NCBI GenBank assembly: GCA_037481875.1
Contig: JBBFKY010000005.1
Coordinates: forward strand, 62,001-126,000
Length of the DNA: 64,000 bases
Direction of reading: 5' to 3'
Source of the DNA: Desulfosoma sp.
GTDB taxonomy: Bacteria; Desulfobacterota; Syntrophobacteria; Syntrophobacterales; DSM-9756
Shown: piece after piece, positions 45,299 through 54,574 of the stretch
Position numbering within the stretch: position 1 is the first letter of the stretch
How the letters are laid out: each line of letters starts with the position of its first letter
Program-made: the position numbers and the translations under genes
Notes under the pieces: model-generated
What the model saw: the letters and a program-made list of their open reading frames with translations, nothing else
Database searches by the model: none
Told to the model about the DNA's origin: nothing

Positions 45299-47917
45299 TT
45301 ATTTCCTAGACGAGCCGCTCTCGCAAAAAGCTACCGTCTGCCCATTCGATGTAGAGCTTGCATGCGGGCTGTCGGTTGAAAGCTTTGCATTTTGGGATCC
45401 CGACACAGGAGTACTTTTCAGATGCACGTCCAATTGCGGAAAAGCGATCTCAATGCCTCTTTCTTGAAACAGCCTGTTGATTTCGAAACGGATGTCGGTT
45501 TCGACCTGCAGGCACACGGGAACGGTGGTCCACACTCGCAGTCGAAAAATGAGGGCGCTATCGCCGAAATCCACAAAAAGCACGCTGGGTTCCGGCTGCT
45601 TATAGACAAGAGGATGGTTTTGGGCCACTTCCAAAAGGGTCTGCCGCACCAGTTCCACATTAGACCCGTAAGCCACACCCACATTGACATTGCGCCGAAC
45701 CCTTAAGTCTTTAAAACTCCAATTAATCACACGTCCACTAATAAATTCCGAATTGGGGATAATCATGGTCGCATTATCCACAGTTTGAATAATGGTGGAG
45801 CGCACGTTGATTTTGCGCACTTCCCCCCATGTGCCGTCGATTTCGATGGAATCCCCCACTTGGATCGGCCTTTCAAAAAGCAGAATCAAACCGCTGACGA
45901 AGTTATTGAAAATATTTTGAAGCCCAAAGCCCAACCCTACACCCAGGGCTCCGAAAGCCACAGTAAGGGAAGTGCCGGAAAAGCCAAGGGCGTTGAGGGC
46001 GGCAAGGATGCCGATAAACCATAGGACATAGCCTGAGATGGACACAATGGATTCCTGGAGACCTAGTTCGAGGCCACTGTGGCGGAAAATGCGGTGTTTG
46101 ATGAGACGCCTGAGCCCTCGGGTTCCCAAGTGCGTTAAGGCGAGAATCACGCTGGCATGAATAAGTCCCAGAAGTCGAAAATTCAAATTCCCCAAAGGAA
46201 GTGGCGTGTTGAGAAGGTTAAAGAAGGCTACGATAAGAGCTTGTCTCGCGCCCCAGGCCACCATGAGGCCGACGGATCCCGCAAAAAGCCAGAGGACCCA
46301 AAGGCTTTTGACCGTCAACCATCTCAGGGAGCTCTTGGTGTCCTCCTCCGTATCGGGTGCGAAGGCTGCAGCGGTTCCTATGGCCTGTTCCCATTCCATG
46401 AGGCTCTTGTAAAGGAGAAAGAGCCAGAGCCCCATGATCAGGCTACGTCCCCAGCCCACGTACCAAAAAGTGGCCAACAAAGCGTAACCGGCCAGTTCCA
46501 AGAGCACGCCTACCAGAGCGACGGCGTATCCCCATCCCATGAAGAGATGGAGGGTCCACAATTTGCCGGTCATCCAAAACGGGGGACCACCGGTGACAAC
46601 TTCCCGTTTCAAACCCCTCCAAAACGTTGCATTCCAGGCCAAAAAGGCCATTTCGAGACCAAACCTATAGAGGAGCAACAGAGCGCTGGAACGCCCTAAG
46701 CTTTCTTGAAGGATGACATAGGCAATAAGCAGCCAGCGTCCAAAGGTCACCAACACGCGAAGCCTTCGTAAGACAAAAGCAAACCGACCGGGTCGAAAAA
46801 CTTCCTTAACGTCTTGAATAAAATGAATACCCCAAGAACTCAGCAACAAGAGGAACAGAATCTGGCAAAGGGTTCTCAGAAAAATAGACGTATCGTAAAG
46901 ATTCCGTGCCGAGGTGTAGGCGAAGACAAAAAAGGTAGCCCCAAGAAGAGGAAGAGAACGGTTGAAGAGCACCAGGGTCAGGAAGAACCAAGGCTTTTCC
47001 TGAGCATCCCGACGTGACAGCAAAGCACCGCACACGCTTCGAAGCCGGAGGCAAAGCCACTGCACCACACCCAAAACCAGAAGCGAGGTGATCAGAAGCA
47101 GTCCTCCGACCTTCCAGAGCCCTTGCGCTTGTTCCACCCAAAAGGTCGGTTGAAGTGCCAGGGTAAGCAAGGCCGCCACCGTGTCCAGGTCTCGTCGAAA
47201 TTCGGAAAGTCCCACGCCCAGAAGAGGGGTTCGTGTTCGACGAAACAGGTCTTCCCGCTTTCTTTCGGCGATACGCTTGTTCAATCGATCCAGAAGCGCG
47301 CTGCCTTCATCCCTGAGAGCACTCCAATCGTCCACGAGCTTTTGATATATTTCTAGAGATTCCTTAAGGCGTTTTTCTTTCTGTTTGGAAAGTTCTTCGG
47401 CTTCCTTGAGCTGGGCCGTCAAGGTGCGGATGGTGGGAAGATCGTCCCGACGGGCCTTCAGGGTTTCCATTCGGCTCTGGTTGGCGGCTCTTTGTTCCGC
47501 CAGGGCACTCAATTGTGTAGCAATATTGGTCTGTTTGTTTTGATAATCTTTCACACGAGCCGCCGCATCATCCACCGTTTGCTTTAAAGGCCCTAAGGCC
47601 TTATCCAAATCCTCCAAGGAAGGGGAGGCAAGGGAGATGAGGTTTCCCACGGCGGAAAACTGCAAACGAGCGGCATTAAGTTCCTTTGACCAGGTAGCCA
47701 GAGACTGCTTGAGTCCGTCGATGTCTTGAATGAGTTTTTCCAGATCCAACTTTTCCGCCTGAATAGCCTTTTCCAAGGAAGACGAAAGTTCGGCATATTG
47801 GTCTTGAGGCTCAGAAGGTCCTCCTTCAGGGCTTTGAGCTCCAAACACGCATGGTGTTATCACGACTGCCAGCCACAGAATTCCAATTAAAAGCCATCCG
47901 CGTGCTTTGCAAAACAT
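45299..47917 (-). CDS. Large MscS-family mechanosensitive channel (MscK/MscM-like)
   Basis: 872 residues. Signal peptide (1-26), long periplasmic coiled coil (about 40-230), about 11 membrane helices, then the MscS core (about 620-850): pore-lining TM3 with Gly/Ala-rich ALGVGLGFGLQNIFNNFVSG, the beta-domain FERPIQVGDSIEIDG, and the SEFISGRVINWSF region. It should open under osmotic down-shock. The size and periplasmic domain fit the MscK/YbiO/YjeP group; the exact subtype is unresolved. Confidence 0.92.
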   Translation of the reverse strand: MFCKARGWLLIGILWLAVVITPCVFGAQSPEGGPSEPQDQYAELSSSLEKAIQAEKLDLEKLIQDIDGLKQSLATWSKELNAARLQFSAVGNLISLASPSLEDLDKALGPLKQTVDDAAARVKDYQNKQTNIATQLSALAEQRAANQSRMETLKARRDDLPTIRTLTAQLKEAEELSKQKEKRLKESLEIYQKLVDDWSALRDEGSALLDRLNKRIAERKREDLFRRTRTPLLGVGLSEFRRDLDTVAALLTLALQPTFWVEQAQGLWKVGGLLLITSLLVLGVVQWLCLRLRSVCGALLSRRDAQEKPWFFLTLVLFNRSLPLLGATFFVFAYTSARNLYDTSIFLRTLCQILFLLLLSSWGIHFIQDVKEVFRPGRFAFVLRRLRVLVTFGRWLLIAYVILQESLGRSSALLLLYRFGLEMAFLAWNATFWRGLKREVVTGGPPFWMTGKLWTLHLFMGWGYAVALVGVLLELAGYALLATFWYVGWGRSLIMGLWLFLLYKSLMEWEQAIGTAAAFAPDTEEDTKSSLRWLTVKSLWVLWLFAGSVGLMVAWGARQALIVAFFNLLNTPLPLGNLNFRLLGLIHASVILALTHLGTRGLRRLIKHRIFRHSGLELGLQESIVSISGYVLWFIGILAALNALGFSGTSLTVAFGALGVGLGFGLQNIFNNFVSGLILLFERPIQVGDSIEIDGTWGEVRKINVRSTIIQTVDNATMIIPNSEFISGRVINWSFKDLRVRRNVNVGVAYGSNVELVRQTLLEVAQNHPLVYKQPEPSVLFVDFGDSALIFRLRVWTTVPVCLQVETDIRFEINRLFQERGIEIAFPQLDVHLKSTPVSGSQNAKLSTDSPHASSTSNGQTVAFCESGSSRK

Positions 47918-48267
47918 CGCCTCTCACACCTCAAGAGTCTGGAATTTGTGCATTGAAGCTTCAAAAGCGGCTTTGTCTGATGGGCTTAGCCGCGTGTTCG
48001 AGAACTCACAATAGCAAGGTCTTTCATGCTATTTCAATGAAGGGGCGAGTTGGCGCTCGCCCCTGCAACCCTGAAACTGTGTTTTTTCTTGGGGCGGGGA
48101 CCTTCGGCCCGTCATTTGTGCGGCCGGGACGCCTGCGGTCCCAGGCAAAAATTCAATTTTGGTCAAGCTCCCATGTAAGCAGCCCGGAACGCTCAAAAGC
48201 GAACCGCGGGTTTACGTTCCTAGAAAAACCAGCGTGTTTTCGCAATGGGTGTGCCCTTCGAGGGCCG
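47918..48267. repeat. Intergenic region with palindromic repeats
   Basis: 350 bases. AGGGGCGAG/CTCGCCCCT (48041-48064) is a perfect 9-bp inverted repeat of the scattered family, followed by GGGAC/GTCCC (48126-48142). No gene or terminator with T-tract was found. Confidence 0.6.
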
Positions 48268-48990
48268 TCACCCATGATGCGCCTGCTTTCGCACCCTGAG
48301 GTTCAGGACCTCAACAAATACTGAAAAGCCCATAGCGAAATAGATATAGCCTCTTTCGATATGTTTGCCGCACCCCTCGGCCACCAGCATGACGCCGATA
48401 AGGAGGAGGAAACTGAGAGCCAGCATCTTCAAGGTGGGGTGTCGATCAATGAAAGCGCTGACGAATCCGGCGAAAAGGATCATCGCGGCCACGGCAAGAA
48501 TGATCGCCAGGATCATGATGGCCACATGGCGGGCCATGCCGACGGCGGTGATGATAGAATCCAGGGAAAAAACGATGTCCAGCAAAAGGATTTGAATCAG
48601 GACTGAACCGAAATCGGCATGAGTTCGGGTCGTCTTAGTGTGAGGCTTGGACGGCGCTTCCAGTTTATTGTGGATTTCGTGGGTCGCCTTGCCGATGAGA
48701 AAGAGGCCGCCTCCCAAAAGGATAAGGTCTCGACCCGATACGGGATGGGAAAACACTTCAAAGACAGGTTTCGTCAGCCGCATGATGACCGTGATGGCCA
48801 GAAGCAAGGCAATGCGCAAAAACATGGCCAGAAAAAGGCCGAGTCGACGTGCCTTTTCTTGACTTTCTATTGGCAGCCGTCCCGTGATGATAGCGATGAA
48901 GACGATGTTATCGATCCCCAATACCAGTTCCATGGCCGTCAGAGTGATCAGCGCCGCGGCATTTTCCAATGTCACCAAGTTTTCCAACAT
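48268..48990 (-). CDS. TerC-family membrane protein
   Basis: 240 residues with seven to eight helices. The TerC signatures ELVLGIDNIVFIAIITG (residues 21-37) and LLDIVFSLDSIITAVGM (about 135-151) carry the acidic residues thought to bind metal. TerC homologues are linked to tellurium resistance and more generally to metal (Mn2+) loading or export. No other ter genes are present, so a general metal role is more likely than tellurite resistance. Confidence 0.88.
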   Translation of the reverse strand: MLENLVTLENAAALITLTAMELVLGIDNIVFIAIITGRLPIESQEKARRLGLFLAMFLRIALLLAITVIMRLTKPVFEVFSHPVSGRDLILLGGGLFLIGKATHEIHNKLEAPSKPHTKTTRTHADFGSVLIQILLLDIVFSLDSIITAVGMARHVAIMILAIILAVAAMILFAGFVSAFIDRHPTLKMLALSFLLLIGVMLVAEGCGKHIERGYIYFAMGFSVFVEVLNLRVRKQAHHG

Positions 48991-49044
48991 GTTAGATTCT
49001 CTCGAAACCTCCCTTTACGTTTCCTTTCGTTCTCGACCATACGG

Positions 49045-49932
49045 TCAATAAGTTTTAAGCCGACCGTGTCTTTTACCAAGAACTTCCAGAGTATCGTTAA
49101 TGATCACAAAAGCGTTGGGATCCATGCGAAAAACCGCTTCCTTAAGCTTAGGCAGTTCCGTGAGGGTAATGATCGTAAGAATCACCTCTCGATCCTCTCC
49201 GGAATAGCCTCCCATGCCCTTGAGAAAAGTGACTCCCCGCCCAATACTGTTCAAAATGAAGTCGGCAACCTTCTGCACCTGGGAGGTAATGATCAAAACC
49301 ATCTTTCGACGATTAAACCCCACCAGGACAGCATCGACCACACGACTGCTCGCATAGACGTAGACCACGGACAATAGAGCTTTTTCCAGCCCGAAAAAGA
49401 AACCTCCCACCCCGAGGATCATGACGTTTGCAGCCATGTAGGTCACTCCCACACGAATGCCCCAGCGTGTGTTCAAATAAATGGCCAAAATGTCCAAGCC
49501 TCCGGCGGATCCCAAAGATCGTAACATGATGCCTCCTCCCAGACCGCACCACACGCCTGCCAGCACGGCCGCAAGAAGAGGATCGGAAAGGGGCACCGCG
49601 GGAACTTTGATCCAAGAAGCCGCCAGGGAAAAAAACACCATGCCGAATAGGGTGTATCCCATAAAACGTCGGCTGATGGAGAACCATCCCAGGACCATAA
49701 GCGGAATGTTGCCCAGCAGGTAAAAATGCCCCACATCCACGGAGGGATAAAGGTAATGCAGAATGACGGCGACACCGACAACCCCGCCACTGAGCAATTT
49801 TTGGGGAACGAGCACGGCGTTGACACCGAGCACGAAAATCAAGCTTCCCGTCACAATCAGACCCAGGTTGATGGCAAGAGACTTCCAATCCGGAGCCGAC
49901 CATCGAGAAAGAGTGAGCCTTTTTTTGATCAC
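49045..49932 (-). CDS. YitT-family membrane protein with DUF2179 domain
   Basis: About 295 residues. Five to six N-terminal helices with GGVVGVAVILHYLY and GGGIMLRSLGSAGGLDILA typical of YitT, then a soluble C-terminal DUF2179 domain (VLIITSQVQKVADFIL to the end), a possible ligand-sensing module. Function unknown. The GTG at 49932 has GGAG six bases upstream; ATG 49944 and GTG 49953 are in-frame alternatives. Confidence 0.85.
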   Translation of the reverse strand: MIKKRLTLSRWSAPDWKSLAINLGLIVTGSLIFVLGVNAVLVPQKLLSGGVVGVAVILHYLYPSVDVGHFYLLGNIPLMVLGWFSISRRFMGYTLFGMVFFSLAASWIKVPAVPLSDPLLAAVLAGVWCGLGGGIMLRSLGSAGGLDILAIYLNTRWGIRVGVTYMAANVMILGVGGFFFGLEKALLSVVYVYASSRVVDAVLVGFNRRKMVLIITSQVQKVADFILNSIGRGVTFLKGMGGYSGEDREVILTIITLTELPKLKEAVFRMDPNAFVIINDTLEVLGKRHGRLKTY

Positions 49933-50134
49933 GTGGCACTCCATGCACGGCACGGCGATTGTCCCCGATGTCGCTTAAACCCCAAGGAAGAGCATTCTGT
50001 TTGTGAAAGCCATAAACCTTGGATTCCAGCATGAAAGGAGGGGGCACGGCGCACCGTACCCCCTCTTCCAGATCATGAGCCCTGCACGCTCCCCATGGAA
50101 AACCCATTTGACAATTTTTCCATAGGACTCGAGT

Positions 50135-52066
50135 TCAGGAGAGCTCCTTGGCATAAATGATCTTGTGATCCTCTGGACCGTAAAAATCAGGATGCAAAGC
50201 CACAAAGGCATATCCGGCCCGAACATAAAACCGTCGGGTCGGTTCATAGGTGTCCCGGGATGAAGTTTCCACATACACGCGTTGCCCCCCGGCTCTTCCA
50301 ATCGCCGATTCGGTCTCTTGAAGAAGCTTTCGTCCGATCCCTTGTCCCTGAAACGCCGGATCCACCACAATCCAGTAGAGCTCATATCGACCGGCGGTTC
50401 CCAAAATAGGTCCATAACAGGTGTAACCCACCACACGCCCTGCATATTCAGAAAGGACAAAGAAATAGCCGGACTCCGCGCCTGTTCCGAGGCTTTGACG
50501 GGCCAGGTCCCGAGCTACAGAAAGTTCTTCTTCGTTAAAGAAACCTGTTTGCGCCGTGATCCGATCCAGCGTCTCCAAGTCTGACGGCACAAGGTAATTT
50601 CTGAAGCTTAGATCGGCTTCGTCAACCTCTGTCCGTGACGAAAAAAACACAGGTCTAGAATCGTGTCCGGGAACGATTGTGACCCTAGGAGCCCGGTCGT
50701 CCCACGCGCACAAATGGCGGGCCAGAGGCCCGCGCTTCCGGGAAAGGTATCGCCTTTTCTTGTCTTCGGGCAGACTCCTAGGAAATCGCCGAGCTTTGAA
50801 CGCATCATCGATGAGCCGCTGCACCACGTCGTCCACATTCAGACCCGCTTGATCTGCCGCCGCCATGAATCCAGCATCAGGTGCAAGACAAGGATTCGCG
50901 TTGATTTCCAAAATCCAGGGGCGCCCTTGCCAATCCACTCGAAAATCGATTCTTGCATAGCCTCGAAGCCCGAAAATGTTCCAACATCGTTGAGCCAGTC
51001 CGCACAGGCGATCGAGAAGCGGGGCGTCTTCTTCAGAAAAGGAAAAGGAGCGCATCGTGTTCCTTTCGGCAAAGGAGCCTGCAACCCACTTGGCTTCATA
51101 GTCCACGATGCGATGTTTTTGCGAGCTGAAACCCACAAAACACATTTCGGCCGGCGGAAGCACCTGAACTCCATCAGGGCTTGAGAGCAGCGAGAGATTG
51201 AATTCTCGACCGTCAATGAAATGTTCCACGAAAAATCCGTCCGGGCCGAACCGGTGTCGGGCTCGCGTCATGGCCCGGTCCAAGGTTTTCAGGTCATGAA
51301 GGGACACGACAGCTTCCTGATCGATCCCTACCGAGGCATCTTCCCATAGGGGCTTTACAATGGCAAAGCTTTCGGTTCCAAGGCTTCGCATCCAATCTTG
51401 AAGGCTACCGAGAAGCTTGTCCCAGAGCGCATTTTCCCATGGAAGCTGGGACGTTTCGCCGCCCCAAAGGTCGGGCGGAAAGCCTGCGCTCCCAGAAAAA
51501 CACCCGGTTTCAGTTTTGTAGGGGTGAGGCGCCGCCTCGGCGCTACCGGGAACTGGCATGAGATGCTTGGCCTTGCGAGTTTTCGAAGAGGCCTCCAGAC
51601 TCGTGTTGCTTGAACCCGGCGTTGAAACGAAAGGCACGGCCTTTCCAAGGTCACCCTGATCACAATCATTCCCAAGACCGAGAGCCTTGTTCGGCTCAAA
51701 CCATGCCGGTGTGGGAAGCCCGTACGCCGTCAACCAATATTTGGTGAGCACTTTATGAGACGTCACAAAAACGGCCTCTGTGGAACACCCCGTATAAGGA
51801 AAGCCTTCCACATCCAGCAGCCCGGGCGCCACATGAATCAAGCGCCCGGTCCCTTCAACCGTTTCCACTAGGTTGAAAACCAGGTCCGGGCGGAGATCTC
51901 GAAGCGCCCAACGTCCGGCTTCAAGATGTGAGGAGAAGGGAAGAAAAATCACATCGTGTCCTAAACGTGTGAGCGCTTCTCCCAAGAAACCGGCTTGGAC
52001 CAACACATCCTCTTCATCAGGCAGCGCCTTTGAGGGTACGGCAGAATGTAGAATCACAACCCGCAT
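50135..52066 (-). CDS. ATP-grasp ligase (Ddl-like) fused to GNAT acetyltransferase
   Basis: 643 residues. The ATP-grasp part (about 1-435) resembles D-Ala-D-Ala ligase: PDLVFNLVE, FAIVKPLWEDASVGI, FFVEHFIDGREFN, ARIDFRVDWQGRPWILEINANPC. A GNAT domain fills the end (about 480-643) with acetyl-CoA loop FQGQGIGRKLL. It overlaps the upstream ATP-grasp gene by 13 bases and is third in a kamA cassette. Around residues 145-225 and again near 452-460 the protein contains sequence translated from GC-rich palindromic repeats. The insert separates the N-terminal and ATP-binding parts. Likely joins an amino group to a carboxylate and acetylates a product; substrates unknown. Confidence 0.85.
   Translation of the reverse strand: MRVVILHSAVPSKALPDEEDVLVQAGFLGEALTRLGHDVIFLPFSSHLEAGRWALRDLRPDLVFNLVETVEGTGRLIHVAPGLLDVEGFPYTGCSTEAVFVTSHKVLTKYWLTAYGLPTPAWFEPNKALGLGNDCDQGDLGKAVPFVSTPGSSNTSLEASSKTRKAKHLMPVPGSAEAAPHPYKTETGCFSGSAGFPPDLWGGETSQLPWENALWDKLLGSLQDWMRSLGTESFAIVKPLWEDASVGIDQEAVVSLHDLKTLDRAMTRARHRFGPDGFFVEHFIDGREFNLSLLSSPDGVQVLPPAEMCFVGFSSQKHRIVDYEAKWVAGSFAERNTMRSFSFSEEDAPLLDRLCGLAQRCWNIFGLRGYARIDFRVDWQGRPWILEINANPCLAPDAGFMAAADQAGLNVDDVVQRLIDDAFKARRFPRSLPEDKKRRYLSRKRGPLARHLCAWDDRAPRVTIVPGHDSRPVFFSSRTEVDEADLSFRNYLVPSDLETLDRITAQTGFFNEEELSVARDLARQSLGTGAESGYFFVLSEYAGRVVGYTCYGPILGTAGRYELYWIVVDPAFQGQGIGRKLLQETESAIGRAGGQRVYVETSSRDTYEPTRRFYVRAGYAFVALHPDFYGPEDHKIIYAKELS
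50717..50733. repeat. Palindromic repeat inside the ATP-grasp-GNAT gene
   Basis: GCGGGCC/GGCCCGC with a 3-base loop, followed by GCTTCCGGG, which resembles the GCGCTCCCAG tail of units near 51.49 and 62.79 kb. It lies in frame in the linker between ligase and acetyltransferase domains. Confidence 0.6.
51459..51546. repeat. Tandem palindromic repeats inside the ATP-grasp-GNAT gene
   Basis: CCGCCC/GGGCGG (51459-51478) followed by CTGCGCTCCCAG, then GTAGGGG...GAGGCGCCGCCTC...GCGCTAC (51518-51546). Both match the intergenic palindrome family (compare 35121-35143), yet the reading frame stays open through them. Confidence 0.7.
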
Positions 52067-53115
52067 GAGAGCCGCCCCTCGTGGATTGACCTTGAATCAA
52101 GGGCCTCTCTGTGAAGAGATTTTTCCGGAGCTTTGCCGCCTCTAACCATTCTTTGTATGGCTTCATTCAAAACGGCACCGATAAGATCCCGATACGGAAT
52201 ACCAAGAAGCGTGCACAAAATGGGCAAATCCGAATGCTCAGGATGCAACCCTGCCAGGGGATTTGCTTCGAGAAAATGGGGGCGTCCTCGACCATCAGAA
52301 CGAAGGTCGATACGACCGGCGTCTCGACATCCAAGCACTTTCCAGGACTCCACGGCCACACGGGCCGCCTGCCGTGCTTCTTCGTCATCCGCCAGACGGT
52401 ACAGCACACGTTCCTCGCACCATTCCTTGTTGGCGTAGGAATAGACTTCGGCATCCGCATTCTCTCGAAGAACCACTTCCATGACGCCGAGGGCTCGAGT
52501 CGATTTTCCCGAACCCAAAAGACCCACGGTAAATTCACGACCGGGTAAAAATGTTTCCACCAGCACGGGCTGGTCATACGTTTCCAAGAGAAACACGCAC
52601 ACTCTCTCCAATTGCTCCAAAGACTGAATTTTCGATGCCGTCGTTATGCCTTTACCCGTCCCTTCGCGAACGGGTTTGGCAAAAAGAGGCATAGGAAGAT
52701 CCACGCGCCCGACATCTTCAAGATCGCCGACCACAACGAAAGGCGCCGTAGGAAGCCCGGCATCCCGCACCAGGCGTTTCGCCACCGACTTGTCCAACGT
52801 GACACACAAACTCAACGGATCGGAAAACGTGTAAGGTATTCCATAGGCATCCAAAAGGGCGGGAACTTGAGCTTCTCGGCCTGATCCCAGAAGTCCTTCG
52901 GCGATATTGAACACGAGATCCCAGCGGTCTCCAGAGACCAGGCGCTGCATTAAATCCTTAAGACGTCCGATGCGATCGGTTTCATGACCCAAGGCACGAA
53001 TGACGGTTTCCAAGGCTTCGATGGTATCCGGGCGGTCAAATTCAGCCGTTTCTTCCTCCGAAAACCCTTCCGCAAGATAGACGTCCCGAAGGTCGTACGT
53101 CAGCCCGATCTTCAT
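52054..53115 (-). CDS. ATP-grasp ligase, D-alanine-D-alanine ligase-like
   Basis: 353 residues from the ATG at 53115 (GAGGC eight bases upstream). Ddl-like layout: N-terminal domain with WDLVFNIAEGLLGSGREAQVP; ATP-binding LFAKPVREGTGKGI; VLVETFLPGREFTVGLLG; Mg2+ site GRIDLRSDGRGRPHFLEANPLAG. The standard Ddl EINTIPG loop is EANPLAG. It lies 13 bases after kamA and overlaps the next ATP-grasp gene. Probably not the housekeeping Ddl; the context suggests a ligase acting on beta-lysine or a related amino acid. Confidence 0.85.
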   Translation of the reverse strand: MKIGLTYDLRDVYLAEGFSEEETAEFDRPDTIEALETVIRALGHETDRIGRLKDLMQRLVSGDRWDLVFNIAEGLLGSGREAQVPALLDAYGIPYTFSDPLSLCVTLDKSVAKRLVRDAGLPTAPFVVVGDLEDVGRVDLPMPLFAKPVREGTGKGITTASKIQSLEQLERVCVFLLETYDQPVLVETFLPGREFTVGLLGSGKSTRALGVMEVVLRENADAEVYSYANKEWCEERVLYRLADDEEARQAARVAVESWKVLGCRDAGRIDLRSDGRGRPHFLEANPLAGLHPEHSDLPILCTLLGIPYRDLIGAVLNEAIQRMVRGGKAPEKSLHREALDSRSIHEGRLSCGL

Positions 53116-53128
53116 TGGTTTTGCCTCT

Positions 53129-54466
53129 TCAAAACACTTCATGGACCACCCGGCATGATCCGGAGGGAACCTCGAAAGCCTTGGGGTACCGAAACAGGCG
53201 ATGTTCATAGTTACGAAGGATCAGATCGTTGCCGTCCACTCCCTGCACATAGTCGGGAAGAAGAGGAATCTTGCCACCGCCTCCTGGAGCATCCACCACG
53301 TAGGACGGCACTGCATACCCAGAGGTATGTCCTCGAAGACCGTCCATGATGTGGAGCCCTCGAGCGATGCTGGTTCGAAAGTGGGCCGATCCGCAAATGG
53401 GATCGCATTGGTACAGGTAGTAAGGGCGTACTCGAAGACGCATGAGGCCTTGAAAAAGAGCCTTTAAGGTAGCCACGTCGTCGTTGATGCCTTTCAGAAG
53501 CACCGTCTGGCTGCCTAGGGGAATGCCGACATCCGCCAGCCGTGCGCAAGCTTCCGTCGTTTCCGGTGTCAATTCCTCCGGATGCGTGAAATGCAAGCTC
53601 ATCCACAATGGGTGATATCGACGCAGAAGCCGGACCAGATCCCGCGTGATCCGTTGAGGCAAAACAGCCGGGACTTTGGTCCCTATCCGTATGATTTCCA
53701 CATGCCGAATGGCCCGAAGCCGATCCAGAAGCCAGCCCAAGGCTTCATCGGCCAGGGTGAGGGGATCGCCGCCGGATAGAAGCACATCGCGAACGGTGGG
53801 CGTCGCTTGAATATAGGCCAGAGCCTTTTCCCAAACACGACGACTGGCATGCCCTCCAGTGCCATGACGTCCCACAAGCCGGGATCGCGTGCAATAGCGG
53901 CAATAGGTCGAACAAAAGCCTGTCACCAAAAAAAGCACTCGGTCCGGATAGCGATGGACCAGTCCGGGCACCGGTGCGTTCCGGTCTTCTCCTAAGGGAT
54001 CCACGGATTCTTCAGGACTGCGAAGCCATTCTTCAGGAAGAGGCACCACGGAACGACGCAACGGATGCTCGGCATTCCTTGGGTCCAAAAGGCTTGCATA
54101 ATACGGTGTGATTGCTACGGGAAAACGGGCGGAAGGGTTTTGCAAAGCGCTTTGTTCCGCGGCACTGAGATGGACGATTCGGCTCAGCCCGTTCAATGAA
54201 CGAAATCGATGCTGCACCTGCCAATGCCAGTCATTCCACAAAGCAGGACTCACATTGGGAAAATACTTCTTTTTGAATTCGCAGGCTTGTTCGCTCAGGG
54301 GCATGGAGGCGGATCGGCGGGAGGAGAGTCGAGGGATCCGCCGATAGGAAGGTGAGGCATCGGTTGGGTCTGCGCCCGGAGGTTCGCTTGGAGGCTCCTC
54401 CGCCTCGGACGACTCTTCAAAAACAGCTGAAGACTCCTGCCGCCATTGTCGATCGGTTATTTCCAT
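53129..54466 (-). CDS. kamA: Lysine 2,3-aminomutase (KamA family)
   Basis: Radical-SAM/PLP enzyme interconverting L-lysine and beta-lysine. 445 residues from ATG 54466 (AAGGGTG six bases upstream). Radical-SAM cysteines are C185, C189, C192 (GFCSTYCRYC); the PLP lysine is K399 in DAPGGGGKIP. The two aspartates that bind the lysine side chain, D355 (YQCD) and D392 (VVDAPG), are both kept, favouring lysine over glutamate as substrate. The C-terminal cysteines of the clostridial enzyme are absent, and a low-complexity extension of about 55 residues precedes the core. First gene of a three-gene cassette with two ATP-grasp ligases. Confidence 0.93.
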   Translation of the reverse strand: MEITDRQWRQESSAVFEESSEAEEPPSEPPGADPTDASPSYRRIPRLSSRRSASMPLSEQACEFKKKYFPNVSPALWNDWHWQVQHRFRSLNGLSRIVHLSAAEQSALQNPSARFPVAITPYYASLLDPRNAEHPLRRSVVPLPEEWLRSPEESVDPLGEDRNAPVPGLVHRYPDRVLFLVTGFCSTYCRYCTRSRLVGRHGTGGHASRRVWEKALAYIQATPTVRDVLLSGGDPLTLADEALGWLLDRLRAIRHVEIIRIGTKVPAVLPQRITRDLVRLLRRYHPLWMSLHFTHPEELTPETTEACARLADVGIPLGSQTVLLKGINDDVATLKALFQGLMRLRVRPYYLYQCDPICGSAHFRTSIARGLHIMDGLRGHTSGYAVPSYVVDAPGGGGKIPLLPDYVQGVDGNDLILRNYEHRLFRYPKAFEVPSGSCRVVHEVF

Positions 54467-54574
54467 GTAGGCACCCTTTCTTGTTCTTCCAAAGTGATCT
54501 GAAACTCTTGCCGTGCACTGCGTCGCAGGCACCATTTACACGAAAAACGTAGAAAGAAAAAATTTTTTTTGGGA

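Noticed and set aside
48268-48990. Tellurite-resistance locus because of TerC
   Set aside because: Only one TerC-family gene is present, with no terABDEF; TerC homologues are widespread with general metal roles.
52054-53115. Housekeeping D-Ala-D-Ala ligase
   Set aside because: No mur genes adjoin, the EINTIPG loop is altered to EANPLAG, and the gene is embedded between kamA and a second ATP-grasp gene.
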